25,248 nt of DNA from Saprospiraceae bacterium (GTDB lineage Bacteria > Bacteroidota > Bacteroidia > Chitinophagales > Saprospiraceae). The stretch's first letter is position 1. Each line of letters begins with the position of its first letter. Shown here in pieces: positions 8,156 through 15,678 of the stretch. The translations under genes and the position numbers were made by a program. The stretch covers positions 1 to 25,248 of the forward strand of contig JADZBJ010000240.1 in NCBI GenBank assembly GCA_020852155.1, read 5' to 3'. Under the pieces are notes generated by a model, which was given only the letters and a program-made list of their open reading frames with translations, had not been told where the DNA came from and did not search any database.

Positions 8156-8208
8156 CAGCGAAATCTCATATAAAAACCTTACATTTCGCTCAAAGACATC
8201 ATGATAAT

Positions 8209-9651
8209 ATGAATATTGCATTTATAGGACGCGAGTCAGAGCAGCGTATTTTGACAGAAGCGCTCAACTCCCCAGAAGCGGAAATGGTCGCCATTGTAGG
8301 GCGGCGCAGGGTCGGGAAGACATTTCTCGTGCGGCATACTTATGAGAAACGGATCGTATTCAGTCTGTCTGGCGAACTCGGCGCGCCACGAGAAGAACAT
8401 TGGGTCAAGTGGGCCTACGCGCTGAAGGAATATTCCGGTGCGACATTGCCGGTAGCCACACCCAGGTCCTGGTTTGATGCATTTACGATGCTGATTGACT
8501 ATTTAAAAACGCTGGATTTGAGTGAAAAGAAGGTCGTATTTCTTGACGAACTCTCCTGGTTGGCAGCGCAGGATCAAAGTTTCATGCGCGGGTTGAGTTT
8601 TTTCTGGAATGACTGGGCCGTGCGGCACAATATCGTCGTGGTCATCTGTGGTTCTGCGGCATCGTGGATGATTCAGAATGTGGTTAATCACACTGGCGGA
8701 CTACATAACCGCATTACGAGGCAAATCAATGTCAAGCCATTTACCCTTTCAGAAACCAAACAGTTCCTGATGTCGCGTGGATGCCATTTCAGTCACTATG
8801 AAATCAGCGAGTTATATATGGCCCTTGGCGGAGTTCCGCATTATTTAAAAGAATTAAGGAGCGATCGAAGTGCTACGCAAAACATTGATTTATTGTGCTT
8901 TGCAGAGAATGGCTTTCTAAAAACCGAATTTTCCAACCTTTACTTTGCCTTGTTTGAAAATGCAAAAAAGCATATTGCGATCATTCGAGCCTTGGCGACC
9001 AGTAAACAAGGCATGACTCGGCCTGACATCATAAAATCAGCCAAAATAGCAGAAAATGGCAACACGTCCAGGGTATTGGAAGAACTCGAACAATCCGGTT
9101 TTATTGGCGCCTATTTTCCGTTCGGCAAATTGAAAAAAGACAAATTATTCAGGCTGACGGATGAATATTCATTGTTTTACCTGCAATTTATAGAGGATAA
9201 ACAACATGATGGCAGCGGAACCTGGCAACACCTGAGTCAAACGCCTGCTTATAAAACCTGGAGCGGTTATGCGTTTGAATCGCTTTGCCTCAAACATATT
9301 CCACAAATTAAAAAAGCCCTTGGTATTAGTGGCGTTTACTCCACAGCCTCCTCATTTTATCAAAAAAGCAAAGCCGATCAAGATGGCGCACAGATTGATC
9401 TGCTTATTGATCGAAATGACAAAGTCATTAATGTTATTGAAATAAAATACCATAACAACGTTCTCTCCTTAACCAAAGAGCAGGCAGCCTCGCTGCGACG
9501 GAAACTTCAAGTATTTGAGGCCGCAACCGGCACCAGAAAACGCCTGATGCCGGTCATGATTTCAACATTCGGACTAAAATCCAATGAGTATAGCTCTGGC
9601 TTGATAGAAGCGGTAATTACGCTGGATAATTTGTTTGATGTGATGATGTGA
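8209..9651 (+). CDS. ATPase_2/DUF234 family ATP-binding protein with PD-(D/E)XK nuclease-like domain
   Basis: A 480-residue cytoplasmic fusion. An N-terminal archaeal-type STAND/AAA ATPase has Walker A GRRRVGKT (residues 31-38), Walker B KVVFLDE (108-114) and a sensor-like CGSAASW (148-154). A middle winged-helix-like stretch follows (about 255-325, with SRVLEELEQSGFIG). The C-terminal domain has GYAFE (353-357), D397 in AQIDLLID, and E411-I-K413 in VIEIKYH, the expected acidic and lysine residues of a PD-(D/E)XK nuclease fold (DUF234). The family is widespread in archaea and Bacteroidota, and its physiological role is poorly defined; links to mobile DNA or defence are hypotheses. The preferred ATG at 8209 overlaps the stop of a three-codon upstream reading frame (ATG at 8201), which could tune translation. 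It converges on the oxidoreductase gene with only 5 bp between stop codons. Confidence 0.9.
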   Translation: MNIAFIGRESEQRILTEALNSPEAEMVAIVGRRRVGKTFLVRHTYEKRIVFSLSGELGAPREEHWVKWAYALKEYSGATLPVATPRSWFDAFTMLIDYLKTLDLSEKKVVFLDELSWLAAQDQSFMRGLSFFWNDWAVRHNIVVVICGSAASWMIQNVVNHTGGLHNRITRQINVKPFTLSETKQFLMSRGCHFSHYEISELYMALGGVPHYLKELRSDRSATQNIDLLCFAENGFLKTEFSNLYFALFENAKKHIAIIRALATSKQGMTRPDIIKSAKIAENGNTSRVLEELEQSGFIGAYFPFGKLKKDKLFRLTDEYSLFYLQFIEDKQHDGSGTWQHLSQTPAYKTWSGYAFESLCLKHIPQIKKALGISGVYSTASSFYQKSKADQDGAQIDLLIDRNDKVINVIEIKYHNNVLSLTKEQAASLRRKLQVFEAATGTRKRLMPVMISTFGLKSNEYSSGLIEAVITLDNLFDVMM

Positions 9652-9656
9652 ACAAC

Positions 9657-11024
9657 TCACTTCACGCGCTCTACCCTGCCCGTTTTGCGGCTTTTTTCAG
9701 CCATAAAGCCCATGATATGACTCTCGATGGAGGCTTCGATGGTAGAAGTCAGCAGTTCGGGTTTGCGTTGGGTAACGGCCTGAATCCAGTTGCGCACCAG
9801 ACGCCAGTCGCCACCGCCGTGGCCGTCGCCTTCCTTGCTGTCGTACACAGTGCTTTTTTTCGTCCTGAAATCCGTGACTGTAAAAGATTTCATATCGCCG
9901 ACGATATCGCCCATGCTGCCCATGACGCGCGTCCGGCGACCCGAATATGAGGTAAAGGCTTCCATCGAAAATGCCGCCGTGACGCCGCCTTCAAATTCCA
10001 TGTTGGCGATATAGTGATCTTCCTGATTGTTGTCCATGCGATAGACACAGCGGCCGTAGTTCGTGGTGCGCAATTGCTCCAGAATGTAGTCGCCTTGCAG
10101 GTTTTTGTCTTCAGGCAAGTCGAATACGTAGGTCCAGCCACGCTCGCGGTGATATATTTTGAGTGCGGAGTAAGGACATTCACCCTCTACGGCGCATCCA
10201 TCCATACAGCGCGCGGTGCTGCCTTGCGGAGCATTTTCAGACCGGAACCATTTCAGGCTGCCCATAGCCACGATTTTATGGCAAGGCTTTCCGACTAACC
10301 AGCGCAGTATATCCAGGTCATGGCAGCTTTTAGCCAGAATAATGGGCGTCGTTGCATGACGGTCGTGCCAGTTGCCACGTACATAACTGTGGCTCATGTG
10401 AATATGCTCGATAGGTTCGAAATGTTGAATGCTGACCAATTCACCAATCGCGCCGCTTTGCAATATTTGCCGGAGTTGTTCAAAATAAGGCGCATAGCGC
10501 AACACGTGGCAAACCGCAACGATTCGTCCTGTTTTCTGCGCCAGTTTCAATATGTCGCGGCACTCTTTCTCTGACGGCGAAATTGGTTTTTCCAGGAGTA
10601 CGTCGTATCCGGCACGCAAGGCAGCCATACACGGGCCATAGTGCAGGTTGTCAGGCGTGGTAATGAGTACGGCGTCTGCAAATTTTGGGCGCTGAAACAC
10701 GTGTTCCCAGGTGACAAAGCGATTGGAGGCTTCGATGTTGTGCTTCTGTGTATAACGCTCATTGCGCAGCGGAATCGGTTCGGCCACACCCACCACATCG
10801 AGTTCGTCAGGATAGGAAAGCGCATAATTGCCATACGTATTGCCCCGTGATCCGGCGCCAATGGTTATGACCGTCAGTGGCTTGACGGGCTTCTGATAAT
10901 CGGGATGTTCATCGGCCAGGGGGCGCAGATCGAATACGGGATCTTCAGGGGTAAAACCTGACAACAATCCGGCGCCTGTGGCGACGCCAAGGGTCTTGAG
11001 TAACTTGCGACGAGAGATGGACAT
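9657..11024 (-). CDS. Tat-exported Gfo/Idh/MocA family oxidoreductase
   Basis: A 455-residue NAD(P)-dependent oxidoreductase of the glucose-fructose oxidoreductase/inositol dehydrogenase superfamily. The N-terminus is a twin-arginine signal (SRRKLLKTLGVATGAGLLSG), implying folding with its cofactor in the cytoplasm and export to the periplasm. The Rossmann fold begins with TVITIGAGSRG (about 51-61). The conserved EKP motif is at 145-147. The catalytic-region motif KSCHDLD lies at about 232-238. A cysteine cluster, RCMDGCAVEGECPYSA (C273, C277, C283), suggests a metal site or structural disulfides; it is a recognisable trait of one Bacteroidota subgroup. The substrate is probably a sugar or glycoside, but cannot be specified. 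No sugar-utilisation genes adjoin it. Confidence 0.9.
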   Translation of the reverse strand: MSISRRKLLKTLGVATGAGLLSGFTPEDPVFDLRPLADEHPDYQKPVKPLTVITIGAGSRGNTYGNYALSYPDELDVVGVAEPIPLRNERYTQKHNIEASNRFVTWEHVFQRPKFADAVLITTPDNLHYGPCMAALRAGYDVLLEKPISPSEKECRDILKLAQKTGRIVAVCHVLRYAPYFEQLRQILQSGAIGELVSIQHFEPIEHIHMSHSYVRGNWHDRHATTPIILAKSCHDLDILRWLVGKPCHKIVAMGSLKWFRSENAPQGSTARCMDGCAVEGECPYSALKIYHRERGWTYVFDLPEDKNLQGDYILEQLRTTNYGRCVYRMDNNQEDHYIANMEFEGGVTAAFSMEAFTSYSGRRTRVMGSMGDIVGDMKSFTVTDFRTKKSTVYDSKEGDGHGGGDWRLVRNWIQAVTQRKPELLTSTIEASIESHIMGFMAEKSRKTGRVERVK

Positions 11025-11030
11025 CTTTTT

Positions 11031-11064
11031 AGTGGTGAGTGATTAGTGATTAGTGGTAAGTGGT
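11031..11064. repeat. Short degenerate tandem repeat (TTAGTGAT/TAGTGG)
   Basis: The stretch upstream of the oxidoreductase start is built of repeated AGTGGTGAGTGATTAGTGAT and TAGTGGTAAGTGG-like words. It lies in the 251-bp divergent region (11025-11275), whose remainder is strongly AT-rich. Slippage-prone sequence so close to a start codon could affect expression, but this is speculative. Confidence 0.4.
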
Positions 11065-11207
11065 TGAAATGTCAGGTTTTTTGAAAAATTTTGAGCGATT
11101 TAAAATCATATCGCGTTACAAAATTCAAAATTATAGAATCTTAAAAACTTGATTATCAACATTTTTCGACATTATTTTTAAAAATTTTTATAATAAAGTT
11201 GATTTTT

Positions 11208-11215
11208 TGATTTTG
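11208..11215 (+). promoter_or_regulatory. Possible -7 promoter motif for the SprB-repeat protein gene
   Basis: TGATTTTG differs from TAnnTTTG at one conserved position and lies about 60 bp before the ATG at 11276. A second near match, TAAAGTTG, lies at 11194-11201. Both are in very AT-rich sequence, so chance matches are likely. Confidence 0.25.
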
Positions 11216-11275
11216 CCTGCCGGATGCTCACAGGCCCATGTTTGTGCCATCATTCACAACAAAATTTTTGAGACT

Positions 11276-13819
11276 ATGAAAAAGTTAATCCTGTTTGCAA
11301 TGGCGCTTTTCTTCGCCACGGGCTTGTTTGCCACCGCCCGACCTACGGTGGACTCAACTTGCACATTCGGCATGTGGGCCTGGAATCAGCCAGGCGGTGG
11401 AGCCATCCTCTACCCGACCATCCCGGACAATGACACCCTGAATATTTCATCGGTACTATGGAATACGGGCGCAACAACCCGAACGCTGTTTGTATCACAA
11501 TCCGGCACGTATTGTGTGACCGTCACTTTCGTGGATGGCTGTAGCAGTTCGAATTGCATCAACTACCAAACCACAACATCGAACCCGTGTAGCGCTGCGA
11601 TTTTCACAGAACCGGATTCCATAACCGGGCTGGTTGATTATGATGCTGTCGCGACAGGTATTCCACCTTTCAGTTACTTGTGGAGCAACGGAAATACGAC
11701 TCAATCTACCCAAATCGGCATTGGCACAGGCGCTGTTACCCTGACGATTACTGATGCTACCGGATGCGTCGCTACGGATTCTATTTGGGTGAATTATACC
11801 TGTGATGCCAACATTGTCAATCAAAACGGAACCCTCTTTGCCTACACTTCCCTGCCGGGAAATACGACGTTTCTTTGGAATAATGGCACATCAGGCCCGT
11901 ACCTGCCTGTGACCAGTAGCGGCCACTATTGTGTGACGATCACAAATACGGTGTTTGGTTGCGCTGCTGCAACTTGTTACGATACGACGATTACAGTTAT
12001 CCCGACCAATTGTGACCTGTCTGTCAGCCTTAAAGTAGATCCGACTGGAGAATTTACCAAGATGCTTGCCGTGCCTAAAGGCGGCGATGCCCCCTACCAG
12101 TACGCATGGAGTTGCGCAACTTGCGGTTTTGTGACGAATGTACAGGAACTCTATTTTAACACCTATTCTCTGCCTTACCAAGTCACGGTTACTGATGCCA
12201 GAGGATGCACTGCGGTTAATAATTTTACAGATGGGAATTGCACCACAACCATGCAATACCACGTCAGCGAGGATGATCAGATGTACGTAGATATCAAATC
12301 GCATGGAGAGGGATTTGTATCCCTAAACTTAAGTAACAACTATTTTATGGGCGGCACCGATGGCGTAAATCACCATACAGGTATCCTTACTGGTTCTGAA
12401 TTGTGTGCAATGATTACAGATGAAGCCGGTTGCGTGCAAAACACCTGCATTGAAATTCCTGATTTTGATACCGATTTGTACCTGCAGCCCGACGGAACCG
12501 TACGCGCCAGCGTCGTTGGTGATGGCCCGTTCACTTTCATCTGGTCTGACCCATCGCTAAGTGGTCAGGTGGTAACGCCACCGGCCAACGGTGCTCCGCT
12601 GTGTGTTGCCGTGGTGAATGCGAATGGCGATACGGCAAGAGCATGTCTGAATGTGCCCCTGCGTCGCTATGTACAAGTTCAGCAAGCGTTGTTAACCGGC
12701 GATGAAGTCCACCTCTACCCTATCGAAACGCACCCGCGCCAAACAGTGGGTTATTCGTGGAGCAACGGAGCGACAACCCGGGATATTTATGTTTTTACTG
12801 CGGGCACATACTGTGTCACTGTAACCTACGACGATGGCGCGCAAGTATCATCCTGTACGGAACTGGTTGCCGGACCATCCATTGACATGCGCATGTTTTT
12901 TGCGACACCAGGCGTAGTAGATCAAAAATTCGGCGATCTGTGGCTGATTGAATACAACCCCGATCAGGGCGGCATTCTGACGGCCATTGACACCGTACCC
13001 TTTGTTGAACGTATCGGTCGTTTTGAAAATGTCCCCAAAGGCACTTACCTCTTGAAAGGCTCCCTATCTCCCAACTCAACGCTGGTCGCTGACAATATGC
13101 CTACTTACTGGCCTGATGACCTCTTCTGGAACGAAGCCCAATCCATGACCATTGACAACATTTTTGAACATCAGTTCGCCAGAATTTTCGTTCGCCAGGG
13201 CCAGAACCCAGGCGGCCCGGGATTCATCGGCGGTCTGGTATCAGAAGGCGCTAATCTGCACGCAGGTTCGGGCGCAGATTATGGCAACGCAAGCGGTCAG
13301 GGTCTGGCAGGTGTAAGTATCCTGCTGACTACCCCCGACGGAACGCCCATCGCACACATCGTGACAAACGCCTTCGGACAATTCCAGTTTCCTGATCTGG
13401 CCTATGGCACTTACCATGTATGGATTGATCTGCCCGGTATTGCGCCTGTTTTTGCTGAAATTACCTTGTCTCCCGAAAATCCAAGCGTCAACAACCTGTC
13501 CATCAAAGTAGATGACGACAGCGCCAGTATGTCAACCGCTACCCTGGACCTGCAAACGCAAAAAGCACTTCCCATCCAGATATCTCCCAACCCGGCTACG
13601 GATATGTTTAACATCAACCTGGAGGCTTTCAAAGGGCAGGAAGTACGCCTTTCCGTATCGAATATGAATGGTGAATTGTTTTTGGAGCAGCATTGGCAAA
13701 ACGCTGATTCGAAGCCGGTACAAGTGAATACAATCTCCTGGCCAGCAGGCAGTTACATCATTTACGCCCAGTCTAAAAACGGTCAAAAAGCCATTGGGAA
13801 GGTCGTTGTAACGCGATGA
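11276..13819 (+). CDS. T9SS type A sorting domain protein with SprB-like repeats
   Basis: An 847-residue secreted surface protein. The open frame extends upstream to a TTG at 11207, but the ATG at 11276 gives a canonical signal peptide, MKKLILFAMALFFATGLFA. The N-terminal two thirds contains about five SprB-like/Ig-like modules of the form Y/F-x-WSNGxTT ... G-x-YCVTVT ... GC (VLWNTGATTRTLF, SYLWSNGNTTQST, TFLWNNGTSG, QYAWSCATCG, GYSWSNGATTRDI). A Cna-B/SdrD-like module follows (GLAGVSILLTTPDGTPI, NAFGQFQFPDLAYGTYHVWI). The C-terminus is a type A sorting domain (ISPNPATDMFNINLE, NMNGELF, WPAGSYIIYA, GKVVVTR). A role in adhesion or matrix formation is inferred from architecture. It ends in a strong shared hairpin against the convergent protease gene. 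Confidence 0.88.
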   Translation: MKKLILFAMALFFATGLFATARPTVDSTCTFGMWAWNQPGGGAILYPTIPDNDTLNISSVLWNTGATTRTLFVSQSGTYCVTVTFVDGCSSSNCINYQTTTSNPCSAAIFTEPDSITGLVDYDAVATGIPPFSYLWSNGNTTQSTQIGIGTGAVTLTITDATGCVATDSIWVNYTCDANIVNQNGTLFAYTSLPGNTTFLWNNGTSGPYLPVTSSGHYCVTITNTVFGCAAATCYDTTITVIPTNCDLSVSLKVDPTGEFTKMLAVPKGGDAPYQYAWSCATCGFVTNVQELYFNTYSLPYQVTVTDARGCTAVNNFTDGNCTTTMQYHVSEDDQMYVDIKSHGEGFVSLNLSNNYFMGGTDGVNHHTGILTGSELCAMITDEAGCVQNTCIEIPDFDTDLYLQPDGTVRASVVGDGPFTFIWSDPSLSGQVVTPPANGAPLCVAVVNANGDTARACLNVPLRRYVQVQQALLTGDEVHLYPIETHPRQTVGYSWSNGATTRDIYVFTAGTYCVTVTYDDGAQVSSCTELVAGPSIDMRMFFATPGVVDQKFGDLWLIEYNPDQGGILTAIDTVPFVERIGRFENVPKGTYLLKGSLSPNSTLVADNMPTYWPDDLFWNEAQSMTIDNIFEHQFARIFVRQGQNPGGPGFIGGLVSEGANLHAGSGADYGNASGQGLAGVSILLTTPDGTPIAHIVTNAFGQFQFPDLAYGTYHVWIDLPGIAPVFAEITLSPENPSVNNLSIKVDDDSASMSTATLDLQTQKALPIQISPNPATDMFNINLEAFKGQEVRLSVSNMNGELFLEQHWQNADSKPVQVNTISWPAGSYIIYAQSKNGQKAIGKVVVTR

Positions 13820-13824
13820 TTGTT

Positions 13825-13922
13825 GGTTATTTGGTTATTTGTTGAATTGGGGATTTGATTTATTCATAACCAGTTCAACAAATAACCAAATAACCAATTC
13901 AACAAATAACCAATTCAACAAA
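13825..13922. terminator. Long bidirectional hairpin between convergent genes, with tandem repeats
   Basis: The arm at 13825-13850 (GGTTATTTGG... ...GAATTGG) pairs with 13870-13895 at 25 of 26 positions, with a 19-nt loop. The right side continues as two further copies of CCAATTCAACAAAT, so three repeats of that word occur at about 13870, 13894 and 13910. It fills almost the whole space between the stop codons at 13819 and 13927. The stem is AT-rich and lacks a T-run, so it may act as a 3'-end stabiliser or collision terminator rather than a classical intrinsic terminator. Confidence 0.65.
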
Positions 13923-13926
13923 TTCC

Positions 13927-15666
13927 TCACCACACCCCGATGGGTAATCGCTCAACCGACTGCCCTTTCGAATCAAAAAGCATCAACTGATAAACACCCG
14001 TAGGAAGCGGCTGCGTTGCTGAAAGGCGCATCATCGAAATCATTCGAGGTGTAGCAGCCGCATCTGATAATGGGACAATATTCCCGGACAAATCACGCAA
14101 CTCCAGTCGGGGCGTCAAAGGCGCAAACGGATTTTGAAGCAGTAGCCTGATTTCGGAACGATCTGTACTAACGGAATACAACGCATCTTTGAAAGCGACA
14201 AAATCGCCCAGAAGAATCAGCGCCCTGGTCATGTTGGGTAATCCCCATCCGCGCAGGGTATCCGGGTTTTGCGACTGGTCGGCGGTGGCAAAGACGGCAT
14301 CCTGTATTTCGCGTGCCGTTTTTTCAGGAAATGCACTCCAAAGCGCAGCCAGTGAGCCGGCCAGCATCGGCGAAGCCAGCGATGTTCCGCTTGACATGCC
14401 TAATTCAGCGCCGGCAGTACCAGCCGTAACAACCGTCGCGCCGGGAGCCACCAGATCAGGCTTGATGCGACCATCGGCTGTTGGGCCCATCGAACTGAAA
14501 TCAGCCCGCTGACCATTATCATCCACTGCGCCAACAGAAATAATACCGGGCGCATCGGCCGGAACGCCAATTTTTCGCCACGTTTCATCGCCTTCGTTGC
14601 CCGCGCTGTTACAGATAATCATGCCCCTCGAAGCCGCAATAGCCGCCCCCCGTGAAGCAATGGCCGTGCGACCATCCAGTTCTTCATGGCGATGTCCCAA
14701 CTGCGGGTTATTGAAAACCGTGTACCCCAGAGAAGCATTGATAATGTCCACGCCAATACTGTCAGCCCATTCTGCACCTGATACCCAGTTAGCCTCTTCT
14801 ATGGGAAATTCGCCGCCGGTATCTTCTGTTTTTAACAAAAAATAAGTGGCGTCAGGCGCAGTACCCACGAAGTATCCGGGCAGGTTTCCACCCATGACTG
14901 AAAGCACTGAAGTTCCATGAAAAGAGGTTTCGAAAACAGCCGTATCACGCTCGACAAAATCACGACCCTGAAACATGCGACCAGACAAGGCCAGTGAGTC
15001 GAAAAACGGCAGGGTATCCACTCGATTAAAACCGCCATCCATCACAGCCACCCAAATGCCCTGCCCCCGAAAACCGGCCATACGCAAAACAGGCGTGCCC
15101 AACAGGTCATTCTGCCGGGTGGCATAGCCTTCTTCGGGCACATTCGGATAGTCAATCTGCGGTATTTCCGGTAAACGAGAACGCTTTCGCGTGGGACGAT
15201 TGGGCGGATTAAGATAACGCAGGTGCGGACCGAGATAACGCACTTGCTTCACAAACGGAAGCGACCGCGCCTGCTCAACAGTAGCAGAATCGGCTAAAAC
15301 AGATACCGCATTTAACCAACGAGATTGCCCGTGAATATCCAGACCCAAATTGCGCAAGGCGAGCACATACGCGGGACTCACCGGAAGGTCCAGTTCATCA
15401 ACCGGAATGCCCGCCCGGGCGCGTCGTTCGAGCGCCCGGGCAGACAAAAACTCCTGAGGTCTTGACAAATGCCAGGGAGACTGGTTTTTGTCTGTAAATT
15501 CAATCCAGTATTTTTCAGGTTTTCCGGCGTTTTGAGGTTTTAAAACAGTCCTCACCGGAAACACATTTCCGTAAATATTTGAATCCGGTTCAACAGGGTT
15601 ATTGTTCAGTGCCCACAACATTTCAGGCACTAACAGCCACAGCCACAAGCATGATTTTACGCGCAT
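13927..15666 (-). CDS. S8 family (subtilisin-like) serine peptidase
   Basis: A 579-residue exported serine endopeptidase. A short signal-like segment (MRVKSCLWLWLLVPEMLWAL) is followed by an inhibitor-like prodomain (about 50-150, YWIEFTDKNQ, SARALERRARAGI, VRYLGPHLR). The catalytic domain has Asp210 (VAVMDGG), His250 (FHGTSV), oxyanion Asn357 (SAGNEG) and Ser429 (SGTSLASP). The last ~80 residues resemble a divergent type A sorting region (LLQNPFAPL, LPTGVYQLMLFDSKG) but lack the usual basic ending. Its ATG is only 12 bp after the stop of the giant repeat protein, so the two are almost certainly cotranscribed. Processing of that protein, or joint use at the cell surface, is a reasonable hypothesis. 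Confidence 0.92.
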   Translation of the reverse strand: MRVKSCLWLWLLVPEMLWALNNNPVEPDSNIYGNVFPVRTVLKPQNAGKPEKYWIEFTDKNQSPWHLSRPQEFLSARALERRARAGIPVDELDLPVSPAYVLALRNLGLDIHGQSRWLNAVSVLADSATVEQARSLPFVKQVRYLGPHLRYLNPPNRPTRKRSRLPEIPQIDYPNVPEEGYATRQNDLLGTPVLRMAGFRGQGIWVAVMDGGFNRVDTLPFFDSLALSGRMFQGRDFVERDTAVFETSFHGTSVLSVMGGNLPGYFVGTAPDATYFLLKTEDTGGEFPIEEANWVSGAEWADSIGVDIINASLGYTVFNNPQLGHRHEELDGRTAIASRGAAIAASRGMIICNSAGNEGDETWRKIGVPADAPGIISVGAVDDNGQRADFSSMGPTADGRIKPDLVAPGATVVTAGTAGAELGMSSGTSLASPMLAGSLAALWSAFPEKTAREIQDAVFATADQSQNPDTLRGWGLPNMTRALILLGDFVAFKDALYSVSTDRSEIRLLLQNPFAPLTPRLELRDLSGNIVPLSDAAATPRMISMMRLSATQPLPTGVYQLMLFDSKGQSVERLPIGVW

Positions 15667-15678
15667 ACTTCATTGTTA

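Larger units (their letters stand above)
8073..8190. promoter_or_regulatory. 54-bp-periodic inverted-repeat operator array
   Basis: AGATTTCGCT occurs at 8073-8082 and 8127-8136, and as the variant ACATTTCGCT at 8181-8190; consecutive copies are exactly 54 bp apart. The inverse AGCGAAATCT occurs at 8157-8166, with the one-mismatch variant AGCGGAATCT at 8103-8112, also 54 bp apart. Each direct/inverse pair is separated by exactly 20 nt, and each spacer contains a perfect TAnnTTTG promoter motif. The sequence between the conserved decamers is much less conserved, so selection on the decamers is inferred. The array ends 18 bp before the ATPase start codon. Confidence 0.75.
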
